Below, piece by piece: positions 1 to 10,139 of a stretch of 64,000 bases of DNA. The stretch is from Chlamydoabsidia padenii (lineage: Eukaryota; Mucoromycota; Mucoromycetes; Mucorales; Cunninghamellaceae), in NCBI GenBank assembly GCA_025330725.1, contig JAIWND010000043.1, positions 150,046 through 214,045 of the forward strand. The letters are read 5' to 3'. The notes beneath the pieces were generated by a model that worked only from the letters and a program-made list of their open reading frames with translations, searched no databases and was not told the origin of the DNA. Position numbers and translations under genes: made by a program. Position 1 is the stretch's first letter. Every line of letters starts with the position of its first letter.

Positions 1-660
1 AGCATCCATTCACCATTGAGCGAATAATACTCTTTTAAAATTGGTATAAAGTGGTTACTTTACTTGAACCTTACTTGAAAGGCTGTGGTCATTCAATGAT
101 TAGGTTTCGAAGGTTGTGATTAGATTTTATGCAACATTGAAACTCCGAGTGCTCTCGCTTGATTTACAGGGAATTTGCTGCAGACGTGGGACACACCCTC
201 ATCTTATTTCGACAAAAGCGGGCATTTGTTTTCTTGAAGGGCGATCCATAAACATCGACCGTGGTTGGATTAAAATAGACTCTTCTTTTGGACGGGACGA
301 TCCAATAACGTAAGAAGCCTCTTGTTATGTTTAAACTGTGCCCCAGATCCACAGGTGCGAGTATCATGAAAGACAGAGACAATCAAGTTTGGTTTTGATA
401 TCTCGCTTTTTTATTGTTTTTTTTTTTATTTAAAAAAAAGACTATGTATAAAATGATTCATTTTCGAAGACTTCCCAAGAGAAGGATCCTCCACCAACCA
501 ACCAGCTACTACTACTACTACCAAACAAACAAACAACTAATGACTATTCAAATTAAAGAAAAGCCCCCTCCTATTTCATATGCAGTTTATCCTTGTCTTT
601 GTCTATTCCAACAATAAAGATATATTAGTGATACAATCATTCCCATCACACCATCACAAT
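1..660. other. No supportable gene (left edge)
   Basis: AT-rich sequence. A 72-codon minus-strand reading frame at 164-382 and short plus-strand frames are present, but none has a recognisable domain, splice structure or family resemblance. It may contain the decayed end of a gene lying outside the window. The stretch just before 660 is the 3' flank of the CCT2 gene. Confidence 0.5.
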
Positions 661-2633
661 TTACCGAGGAGCACATCGAATGATATCATCCACACGAAGA
701 ATCATTTCAGCCGCTTCAGAGGCAGACAAAAGGACTTGTTTCTTGAGTTTGAAGGATTCGGTAATACCCAATTCACGCACATTGGCCACTTCACCTTTCA
801 CCATATCCAGGCCCGCCGTGGCATCCCCCTTGTATTGAGCAGCACGTAATTGAGCCACGAGATCAGATGAATCAAACCCGGCATTGTCGGCAAGAATAGT
901 GGGCATTTGACGTAACGCTTTAGCAAACGATTCGGCAGCAATTGCTTGTTTTCCAGCAATCGTCGTGACAATTTCATCTACTGCCTTGGACATGAGCATT
1001 TCTGAGCATCCACCACCCAACACGGTACGAGGTTCCTTGACGGTTTGTGACAAGACCGAGAGAGCATCGTGTAAAGATCGTTCGGCTTCATCCAAGATTT
1101 GTTGTGTAGCACCACGGAGGACAATAGTACATGCTTCACCTGCTGCAACCCCAGAGAATTTGATCAACTATGTATACAGAGTGAGAGAGGTGAGTCTTTT
1201 ACATTGAAATTGATTTTTTTTTTTTCCTTTTCCTTACCTTGTCTTCACCAATGATGATTTCTTCAATAAGATCGCAATGTCCCAATTTGACTAATTCAGG
1301 ATGTTCGAATGTAGATGCGATTTCACCGCCAGTGACAAGAGCCAATCGTTCCACACCTTCAAAGTCAGCATGTTCGATACTGGCAATACCCGAATCCGCC
1401 ATCAGTTGTTCGGGCCAGTTGTAAATCAATTGTCGATTGACAAAACAGTTGATACCATGTGTCTTAATCTTTTCCACCTTTGCCTTCATCTTATCACGTT
1501 CAGCCCGTTCTAATTCAGCCAATTTACCAGTACTGTCCACACGTACTCGAGCACCAAAAATCTTGATCTTATCGGTATCCATAGCTAAGTGATGATAACA
1601 GTAAAAGAGATTAGTATCATATGATATGATCTTCCATTTTTTCCCTCAGTTACATACGTGTGTTAGCGATCAAGATCTTGGCGTTTTCAATACGTTTAGG
1701 GCAATTGACACCAATCTTCTTATCCAAGATAAAACCTATCATAAAACAAAAGATTAAGTATCCAAATATCTATTTTTTGTTTTTTCGCCATGTTTACCTT
1801 CATCCAAATAAGAGTCCATCAATTTACCACCAGGTTTCTTAATGATTTGAATATTTTCCAAGTTGGTGGATCCCTTCAATCGAAGCACAGCATCCACCGC
1901 CAATTCAGAAAAGTAGTCTTTATCTTGAGACAGCACCTTGGAGCTGAGAGTGGTTTTCGCAATGTTGATCAAATCTTTACGGAATAAATCTTTATCTTGG
2001 CTGTGATCAATGGCACTGGCCTCCAAGGTGTCGTAAGCGGCTTGAGAGGCAATACGGTACCCTTCAATAATGGTTTGAGGATGGATACGTTGGTTCACCA
2101 GGCGTTCGGCTTCACGTAACAATTCAGCAGCAAGCACACATACAGATGTGGTACCATCACCGACTTCGTCATCTTGGACCTTGGAGATGTTCACCAGGAC
2201 CTTGGCCGCCGCATTATCGAGAGCAATGGATTTCAAAATGGTCGCACCGTCGTTCGTCACCAATATTTCACCTGTAGTAGCCGATTGAAGAATTTTGTCC
2301 TATCATATCAAATATAAAGACATGTTTAGTGCAGTTAGACAGTAATGGACTACCCGTGGTGTTCCTTACCATGCCCTTGGGCCCCAGAGTGCTTTTGACA
2401 AGATCACCTACAGCAATAGCACCAATGAATGAAGACTATAATAAATAAAATCGAGTCAGTGACAGGTTGACCTGAAAGGATCCACTTTACCAAACGAGCA
2501 TTTTCAGCTCTTTCTTCAGTGGCCTGATCTTGGAAAATCTGTACAGGCGCTAAAGACTACATTTTAAAAGAGAATCGAGTCAAGTTAGTTTCATGTCTTT
2601 ATAATTAGAAAGACGGTTAAATGATATTACCAT
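661..2633 (-). CDS. CCT2: T-complex protein 1 subunit beta (chaperonin CCT2)
   Basis: Beta subunit of the cytosolic TRiC/CCT chaperonin, the ATP-driven double ring that folds actin, tubulin and WD40 proteins. Seven exons read in frame: 2633-2631, 2556-2491, 2435-2370, 2299-1798, 1735-1658, 1584-1238 and 1167-661. They give 522 aa, the normal length for the family. Group II chaperonin signatures are present: GPKGMDKIL near the N-terminus, NDGATIL, the catalytic GDGTTSV, and GGGCSEM in the C-terminal half. The protein ends in DDIIRCAPR, typical of the beta subunit. All introns are short GT-AG. The first coding exon supplies only the ATG, and the next begins SLAPVQIF, matching the usual N-terminus. 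Nothing suggests decay. The identity is near certain; only the tiny first exon rests on inference. Confidence 0.97.
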
Positions 2634-2887
2634 GATGTTGAGATGGTGTCCAAAAAGATGATGTAAAAGGAAAGAAAAACTGTCAAATAAAAAAAAAAAA
2701 AAAAATCTTGAGCCCTACGCGTGTATATGACTTATAAGTCACAAGTCCATCTATCGGGATTTCAACATAAGCGGACGTTTAAACTTGGTCTCCAATCAAG
2801 ACGCTAGATGGTTTTGCATGAATTCCAAAAAAGAAGAAGCAGGTTTTTTTTTATTATTATAAAGTAAATGATGACACTGGGACTAAT

Positions 2888-3577
2888 CTATGGGTACATT
2901 CTAGTTTTAACTTTTGGTGATTGTTTTGATGACCGTATATGGTGTACTTGTTCACGAGGCAACATCATCCATTGTTGTTGTGTGGCCAGCACAGCTTGTT
3001 GATATTGCATCTGTAAAAAGCACTGTTGTTGTTGGTACATATATAATTGTTGCATATAATAGGCAGGATATGTCATCATTCTTGGCGAGCCACTAGTTGT
3101 GGATGGTGTTTTAACAGAATCGTCAGAAAGCTCACTAGCAGGTCGTGATATTATACCCTCCGATTTAACTTCATCTAAGCGAGAGAGAAAAAAAAAAGCA
3201 TGAGATGTTATTTATATAAATTCATGTCATTTTTTACCTTCTGAAGAGGAATCATACTCGTTTTCTGATTCAATATCACTGTCCATGGGTATATATGTCT
3301 TTATCGGCGACCGAGGTTGCTGTTGCTGATCTATGATACGTCGTGAAGATTGTTTTCTAGTTTGACTGGGTGACATGGGTCGTTGATTTATGTGTCGTGA
3401 GGGATTATTTTTGGTTCGACTTACGAGAGCTTGACGCATACTCGGAGATATATGAGATTGATGGAAGAGGATGCTTTTCGTCCAAGGTTCGGCATCTTGT
3501 TCTTCACTATCAGGTGTCTTGATCGCTTTTGCTAAAAGTAATCTCGATAAACTAACTGATTCATTTTCAACAGACAT
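2888..3577 (-). CDS. Hypothetical Ser/Gln-rich disordered protein, 208 aa
   Basis: Two exons, 3577-3238 and 3174-2888, join in phase across a 63-nt GT-AG intron. The N-terminal half is polar and basic (RPMSPSQTRKQSSRR), followed by an acidic Ser/Glu patch (DSDIESENEYDSSSE). The C-terminal 60 residues are rich in Gln, Tyr and Met (YMQQLYMYQQQQ) and end in KTRMYP. There is no signal peptide, membrane segment or catalytic motif. The composition resembles intrinsically disordered RNA-binding or regulatory proteins, but no family was recognised. It lies upstream of CCT2 on the same strand. Reading frame and splice sites support a real gene; function is unknown. Confidence 0.62.
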
Positions 3578-3756
3578 TAGGATTTTTTTTTAAAAAAAAA
3601 AAAAAAGAAAAAAAAAAAGAAGGACGAAATATATTCAGTTTTTAGAGTAACTTGAATTTTTCGTCGAATAAGCGGAGAATAAAATGTCAGTTAGCATACA
3701 GTTTGTATCTGGCTTTTTTGACTTACCGTTGGTCCCGAAGGACCCCGAGCTTGTCC

Positions 3757-4905
3757 GCCTCAAGGGACAGATGTCCCACATTCTCTTAACCAAGAGATGG
3801 ACGGAGACACTATCATTTCAGCCAAGTTAATTGCTGCTGCTGTTGGTCTGTAGGAAAATACCGGGTGATCAATTAAGCTAATTTCCTTGTACAATCCAAT
3901 CTTGAGTATATTGATTGCTGTATTGTTGCCTCGGCCGCGCTCAGAGTAACCCCGCTCACAGTCGAAGTAACTTTTGTTGATACAGTATACGATGTCGAGG
4001 TTGATTTTGCTGTTGGCCTTTCTTGGGCGTTGTAAACTTGAATCACAAAAGCAGCACAATTTTGAAGATAGGTATTCATTAGTTTCTGTAAGTGTACATG
4101 CATCCTTCAGTTTTTGTAATGTTTTAGTGCCACGTTTGATTCTTGAGCCAAATCCTGTCCCGACGTCCCCATTAAAAATGAATGTATCTTTTTTTTCGCC
4201 ATACCCTTTGGAGTGAGTGACCGTGCAACAGTATCATAAGCTTTGTTTCTGAATCTGGACCATCCCCGGCCTTGTTTTTTTAACCCAATTGGATTCATGA
4301 TAGAATCGAACCAAGTCATCCTTGCAATGTTTTCCAACGTTATGCTTGTCTTCAATACTTGATTTAGCCGCTTCATATATAGAACTTTCCAATGCTTATA
4401 TGTTGGTATCAACCCCATCGCTGCCTTGTCTTTCCTTCTTGTTTTCATCAATTTTATGTTGGAGTTGGTGACGATATAAAGTACTTTTTGATTTTCAGTT
4501 AATATTGCTTGCATTAGTTTTCATAGTGTGGAATTTCATGAGTCGTTTGGCTTTTTCGTTGTCATTTTCCAATTCTTGAAGCAAAGGTGAATACTTGTTT
4601 GCGAGCAACAGTGTCGAATAAGCTTGACCACAGTCCATGGAAACAGCACTTGCCATATTTTTTACTCCTGGGTCGACGTCAACATAACTGCCCTTTCCGA
4701 TCAACAAATTATCATTTGGAGGAGAACGATTTTGCTTTCTACCATGAATCATATCGTGTAGGCATACTTTTTTCCTTGTTCAGTTCATCGATTTGATTGT
4801 AGAGATCCAAAATATTTGCATTTATATTTTCCAGATTTCCGGTAGCTACAGTATGGGCTCAAAAAGAAAAAGAAAAAAGAAAAAAGGTGAAACTGAAAAA
4901 GAAAC
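3757..4905 (-). pseudogene. Decayed Fanzor/TnpB-like nuclease gene
   Basis: Fragments in different minus-strand frames line up in the order expected for a Fanzor (eukaryotic TnpB/OrfB-like RNA-guided nuclease). There is a helical N-terminal piece (about 4900-4750), then a RuvC-I-like strand VDVDPGVKNMASAV (about 4690-4640). Next comes a central Lys/Arg/aromatic segment ending KKKIHSFLMGTSG (4514-4107). The last parts are NEYLSSKLCCFCDSS, resembling the DE-x-x-TS-x-x-C-x-x-C zinc-ribbon entry, and RGNNTAINILKIG, resembling the RuvC-III D-x-N-A-x-N-I motif. Frame changes occur near 4750, 4500 and 4105. At the RuvC-III position the expected Asp reads as Gly, so the copy should be catalytically dead. 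The family call is inference from motif order. It could be another OrfB-type insertion-sequence descendant. Confidence 0.55.
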
Positions 4906-6230
4906 GTTAATATCAAGTACGAAACAGGACAGAGTGTTTATCATTTGAGATTGAAGCGGCGCTTGAAGATATTGCATTAACTATACCAGTTTCTTTTTCT
5001 CTCCTCATCTTGCATACAAGAGATGATGGCATATGATATATTGTATTTTAGTCATATATTCCTCTTCCTTTAATCTAATGACAAGATATAAAAAAAAAGT
5101 CTATGTTTCAATTCTACTTTCGACGATTTGTAATCACACTAGTAAGCCATAATGTTTGAAGATGTAAAAAAAGGGTTTTATTGTCAATAATCAACATACT
5201 TCATATCACACCGTATACAGTCTATACTAAATTAAACTATACTAATCTATACTACCTACAACACCCAACCATCACACATAAGCACCAGTTTTCCTTTTTC
5301 CCAAGATACTCCCGGTCAAAGCATACTATGAATCTGGAAGCATCCCAAATGTCGTTAGGCTGATTATTAAAATCTTCGAATTTTTGGTAAGCAACTTCAA
5401 AGGCCACAATGGTTTCGGCAGGGTGGGGACTCAGCATGGTTCGTTATTATTAAGCACACATGCACACCTTTCCTCGTGGTGGAGGACCGAACGACCAAAG
5501 TTTACATGTAACAATAGTTTCTTGGACCAGTAATACATATTTTGTGTGTCGAATCGAGACATACAATCTGACCATCTTTATAAAGACACTAATCCCAAAG
5601 AAGAAGAAAAAAGTTGGTTCAATAAACAAGGTATATTTACTTACGTCTAATTGCCAGTTTGACATGAACGCAAACATAAACATCCTGTTGTTCACGGCGT
5701 CAATGGTTTTTTTTTTAAAAAAGCAGTGACCACCCGAAGATATGATCTTGTCCCTTCAAAAAATCAAACTTTGTTACACAAGGGAAGGCAATTAAGAAGT
5801 CCATTTTTGTTTTCCTTTTCTTAACAGTACAGCTATACTTGTTTGGAGTGTCCAGGACAATTGACATACGCAGTTCCATCAAGATTATCAAAGTGTTGTA
5901 AACAAAATCTTTTTCTTGATTACCCAGGGTCCAGAGGTTATTTCGTAGTAGGTGTTGTTTGTTCGTTGCGAATATCTTTGTAAAAATAACATCCAATCCT
6001 GGCGAGGCATGATGCAAGTGGCAGGGCAAATGGTGTTGTAATCGTCCACCACACCAGTGATCCGTTGACTGATCGAATGTTGGAAGAGAGAGAGAGAAAG
6101 AAAAAAGGAAAAAAACAATTTTTTTTCTTTTTTGATTTTCATCTTTACTATTTCGAAATGGCCACTCGGAATAAAAACTCCTGTAGTTGGAGAACGGCAT
6201 TTGAAATAACTGAATAAAAACACTTGTCCA
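4906..6230 (-). other. Unresolved coding-like fragments, minus strand
   Basis: Several minus-strand stretches have coding-like codon use but cannot be joined with confidence. One is a 61-codon frame at 5437-5252 starting MLSPHPAETIVAFEV. Another ends at a GTAAGT donor after NNRMFMFAFMSNWQL (about 5695-5650). Frames across 6200-5715 include VVDDYNTICPATC and DNLDGTAYVNCPGHS. Stops and frame changes separate them. They may be exons of one unrecognised decayed gene upstream of the Fanzor-like relic, or remains of a mobile element. No family was recognised. 4906-5240 holds nothing identifiable. Confidence 0.3.
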
Positions 6231-6277
6231 AAAAGGGAATTAACACCGCCCAGTTTAAAAATAACTTGTCCCATCAG

Positions 6278-6281
<4 letters not shown>

Positions 6282-6310
<29 letters not shown>

Positions 6311-6382
6311 CTTTCTCTTTGTTTTCTTCCAACTTTCTTCTTTTCTTTTCCCCCTCTTCCACACACACACACACACACACAC
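6282..6382 (+). repeat. T(29) tract and (AC)11 microsatellite in syntaxin 5' leader
   Basis: A run of 29 T (6282-6310) is followed by a pyrimidine-rich stretch and 11 AC dinucleotides (6361-6382), ending 3 nt before the syntaxin ATG. The tract therefore lies in the leader or core promoter. The reading frame stays open upstream of the ATG through these tracts, but the upstream part has no coding character. Confidence 0.85.
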
Positions 6383-6385
6383 ATT

Positions 6386-7304
6386 ATGAACGTAGATCGT
6401 CTGAACGACTTGAACAAAAGTCAAGGACCCACGGATGCTAATAACAACAACAATGGTGGACGATACGAAATGCGACCACTCTTATCTGCTCCTACTGATG
6501 CCACTTCTATGGACGGCTTCCTCAACAACATTTCCCAACTCCAAGACCTCATCCGCAGCATCAATGACAATGTCCAACGAGTACAAACCCACCAAGCAGC
6601 CATGTTACAAACCGCGGATGCTCAAGAATTAAGCCGACATCGTACCCAGGTGGAATCCTTAACTGCCGACACTCAAACCCTCATGGCCCGAGTCAAGACC
6701 CAACTCAAAGACATTGAACCCACCTCACGACACTCTGACCTGGCGATTCGTAAAAACCAATTTGCTGCCGTGACCAAACAATTCATGGACTGTATCGAAC
6801 GACACCGCACTACCGCCCTGGATTTCCAACGTGACGAAGCCAAGCAAATGGAGCGTCAAATCAGGATCGCCAACCCGAATGCCACTGCTCATGAAATCAA
6901 CCAAGCCATTTCTCAAGCCGAGGAAGGTCGTCCTGCCGTGTTTGCTCAACAATTACTTCAGAATGTGGCTCAAGAACAGAGACGATATGATGGACAAACT
7001 ACTCTGGATGCTGTTCAGGAACGTCATGAAGATATTCGTCGGTTGGCTCAATCTGTCCAGGAATTGTCGGATTTGTTCCAGGAAATGCAATTCTTGTTGG
7101 AGAATCAGGCCAAGGTGTTGGGTGAAATTGAAGTGAATTCGTATGATGTGGTGAATAATCTGGAACAGGGGGAAAAACATGTCTCGAATGCGATTCAATC
7201 GGCCAAGGCGACAAGGCGCAAGAAGTGGATTTGTTTTGGAATCATTTTGACGATTTTGATCATCATCATCATTGTCCTCGCCGTCAAATTTGCTCCTTCT
7301 GGTC

Positions 7305-7335
<31 letters not shown>

Positions 7336-7339
7336 CTGA
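6386..7339 (+). CDS. Exocytic Qa-SNARE, syntaxin/Sso1-type t-SNARE
   Basis: Plasma-membrane t-SNARE that pairs with SNAP-25-like and synaptobrevin-like partners for exocytic vesicle fusion. Intronless, 317 aa. The N-terminal regulatory three-helix region spans roughly residues 50-180. The SNARE helix runs about 205-265 with the ionic-layer Gln at residue 241 (LLENQAKVL). A basic juxtamembrane RRKK (277-280) precedes one C-terminal membrane span (about 281-302, WICFGIILTILIIIII). The start was chosen at 6386 because upstream in-frame sequence is T-rich and AC-repeat. The protein continues beyond the membrane span with APSG, ten Gln (CAA repeat) and His. Most syntaxins stop within a few residues of the membrane, so this extracytoplasmic polyQ tail is odd. 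The next gene (bHLH) is convergent. Confidence 0.95.
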
Positions 7340-7853
7340 ATGCCTTATTATTAGATCCCTCTATATATATATATAGTTTTATCCTATACCACGCTTTTTA
7401 TATTATATGTATTATCCTACCCCTAAATAAACAATGTATGATTTTTTTTAAACCATATGTCTTTTTTATTTTGATTGTCTGTATTCGGTTGGGAATTTGT
7501 TTGGCTGTGTTGTACAAGTGGGTGTACTGGCACACAAAGTCGAACCAATCTATTAACACTATTGTAAACATGAAGAGTTTTTTTATTTTTATATGTATAT
7601 ATATATACTGTATTTATTTTGTGATTTGGCATAGAGGGGAATCAGTAGTAATAGTAACATTCATTAATGAATATGTATAAAAAGGTGGGAGGGTATACAA
7701 AAAAAAAAAAAAAAAAAAAGTCTATGAGGAGGGAAACATGGTGTTGTTTGTTCGTAACAGTTACAAAGGTATGAAAAAGAATAAAAGTAATCAAATCATT
7801 AGAGAAGATGTTTATAATAAAAGGCCGTAAAAGAATTGCTTGGTAGAGTGTGT
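7340..7853. other. Intergenic between convergent syntaxin and bHLH genes
   Basis: AT-rich 3' flanks of two convergent genes. It includes a (TA) tract near 7364-7374, AATAAA-like signals near 7425 and an A(21) run at 7699-7719. The open frame at 7225-7680 has no coding character beyond overlap with the syntaxin end. No gene seen. Confidence 0.6.
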
Positions 7854-8983
7854 TTACAAGTTGGTTCCCATCGAGTACATGTTTTCCAATGCTTGCTTTT
7901 GAAGGATCGTTTGTTGGAATCTATATCAAAGAAAGAGAGAGAGAGAGAGCGTTAGTATGGTATTTGATGGTAGTATTGATTCACTTACGATCGGAGTTGT
8001 TCGTTTTCATGGACAAGACGTTCAAGTTCCGCAAGAATGGTGGACTGGCTACTCTTCAAATGTTGGAGATGTTGGACAGCTACAAAAGAATAATAAAAAA
8101 AAAAAGTTGGTTGGTGGACAAACTATGCCTCCCCCCCCTATGATCCACTTACTTCGATGCAATAAGGCCACCTTGCTCATTTTCTTGTTCAAGCAAGCAG
8201 GAAGTTCGGAGCGTAATTCTTCAAACCCATCTATAGTTCAACAACAAAAAGATTAGAGAGACATGTCATTGATCTTTTTTATCATTTTACCTTTAATCTG
8301 AGCTCGGCGCTTTTGTTCAGATTGAATATGAATTTGACGTCGCATCTCCGCCGTAGTAGCCAACCTACCAAAAAAAAAAAAAAAAAAAAGAGTTAGAGCA
8401 GGTAGTACAATGTGTTTCTAATAGTGATTTTTTTTTTTTACCCATCTTCTTCTGGTTGATTCAGACGACATGGTTTCTTTGATTTGACCTCCTTGTCTTC
8501 CACATTATCTACCGAGACTTTTCTTTTCCGACCAAGGGGATGACGACCCGCCTCATAAGATTCCTTGGAGTATTGAAGGAATTCAGGATAAAAGGCTTCG
8601 GGTAAAGATGACATCTTTGCAATGGTGTCGTTCAATGAGGAGGATTGCGTGCTGGTGGATGAGGATTGGACGAGGACAGGAGGGTCTTGAAGAGGAGGAG
8701 TGGTAGGAATCGAGTCTGGACTATCAGGGTACGTTTGATAGGGCGAAGCTTGGTGGTGATGATGAGCTGCAGCAGACATGACAGGGTCGTACATAATGGC
8801 AGTGGTGGGTGGCGTGGTCATACAGAAACCTATCATCGTTTTATAGTTTAGTACAAGAATATCCCCCACCCATTTTGTATGTAAGAGAGACTTACCAGGG
8901 TACATGACAGGTTGATCATTCCAATCGAGTTTGGAATAAGAGGAAGAGTAATCGTTAAGGAATTCAGAAGTGAGTTTGTTCAT
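7854..8983 (-). CDS. bHLH-leucine-zipper transcription factor, MLX-like
   Basis: Predicted nuclear E-box-binding regulator. Six exons: 8983-8896, 8829-8442, 8364-8291, 8230-8153, 8079-7989 and 7920-7854, giving 261 aa. The N-terminal half is disordered and rich in Pro, Ser and His, with a basic patch GRKRKVSVDN. The basic region RRQIHIQSEQKRRAQIK contains the His-Glu-Arg pattern of class-B CACGTG binders. Helix 1 is GFEELRSELP, the loop is short (ACLNKKMSK), and helix 2 is VALLHRTVQHLQHLK. It runs straight into a heptad helix (ILAELERLVHENEQLR) forming a zipper. Layout and sequence best match MLX/Myc-superfamily proteins, possibly an INO-type or phosphate regulator. The 66-nt first intron is a multiple of three without a stop, so its retention would keep the frame. 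Confidence 0.88.
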
Positions 8984-9846
8984 TATATAATGGCAGATGA
9001 GTCAAAAGGAAAGTGAATGTACTGTGTAAGTAGTAAATGGGTTAAAGAAGAAGAGGAGAAGGAAGGAGGGGGAAAACGTGAAGAAGTAAAAAGGAAAGTA
9101 AGGTAGAGAGAGGTTAATAAAGAAGAAAGAAGAAAAAAAATGAAAAAAGTAGCACTTTTTGAATGTTAACGGGGTTTGAATATCAGGTACTTTCTGACAT
9201 AATGCATCAACCAATCAAATCAACCCTATTATCAATCCATTTCTCATCATGCATAACTTTTTTCAATTTGTATCTTGTAAGACAACTAGGCAAAAAAAAA
9301 AAAAAAAAAAAAAAAAAATTCGACTCCGTTCAGCCCATTTAATGATTAGACTAATTCTTCTCCACACACCAGTAAAAAAATGAATTTTAGAGTAGGCTCC
9401 CATCAAGAAGGGGGGATAATACCTAAAAATAACTTTTTCTTAATCCTGTTACTATCAAGTCGGAGCACAGCGTAGCATCACTTGATACTGTTTATTTTTA
9501 ATGAGTTGTATCTCATTGTTACATACATAAATGACAAAGAAAAAAGAACCGAGATAAAGGAACTGCAAGTTATGAGATACAAAAAGTCGGGTTACGCAGA
9601 TGATGGAGATTAAATGAAAACAAAGTTCCTCTTGTTCAGCGGATAACATAGCATCATCACTACTTCTTGACTAACATGACGATTATGGATCATCAAGAGA
9701 ACAGGACACATTTTGTTATCAGTGCTTTCTTTTATGTTAAAAAGAAATGTAAAATGGTTTTGGATTTCAGGAACGAACCGTCATTTCAAATCCCGTCTTG
9801 ACCCCATCATAAGTGCTACGTTTGTGACCGAGTGCTATGGGTCGTA

Positions 9847-9889
<43 letters not shown>

Positions 9890-10139
9890 ATTCTCCCACT
9901 CTATCAAAAAAAAAAAGTCCTTTCATTTCGGTGTATCTGTTATTTTCCGTTACCTTGATCATTATCCTCTGTATGTAGTGGTTCATCCGTTTAATTTCAA
10001 ATCCTGACATTATCCCCAAGAAGACAATGATGCATCAGCTAAAAATAAATAAATAAAAAAGACATACAATGACACCTCTATACATCCATATATAAAGTCA
10101 ACAAATTTTATTTATTCCTTCATACATCATCTATTCTAA
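8984..10139. other. Divergent intergenic region with A(27) and A(40) tracts
   Basis: It separates the bHLH gene (minus) from PRM1 (plus) and should hold both promoters. It is pyrimidine/purine-skewed next to the bHLH start. It carries A-runs at 9292-9318 and 9848-9887. Open frames of 60-80 codons here are low-complexity or cross homopolymers and are not supported. Confidence 0.6.
10091..10097 (+). promoter_or_regulatory. TATA-box-like element upstream of PRM1
   Basis: The sequence TATAAAG lies about 43 nt upstream of the PRM1 start codon, within an AT-rich stretch (catatataaagtc). Position and sequence suit a core promoter element with a very short leader. There is no experimental support. 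Confidence 0.4.

Noticed and set aside
6224..6385. 54-codon N-terminal extension of the syntaxin frame
   Set aside because: It is encoded by poly-T and AC-repeat sequence with poly-Phe and Thr-His repeats. The conserved protein begins at 6386.
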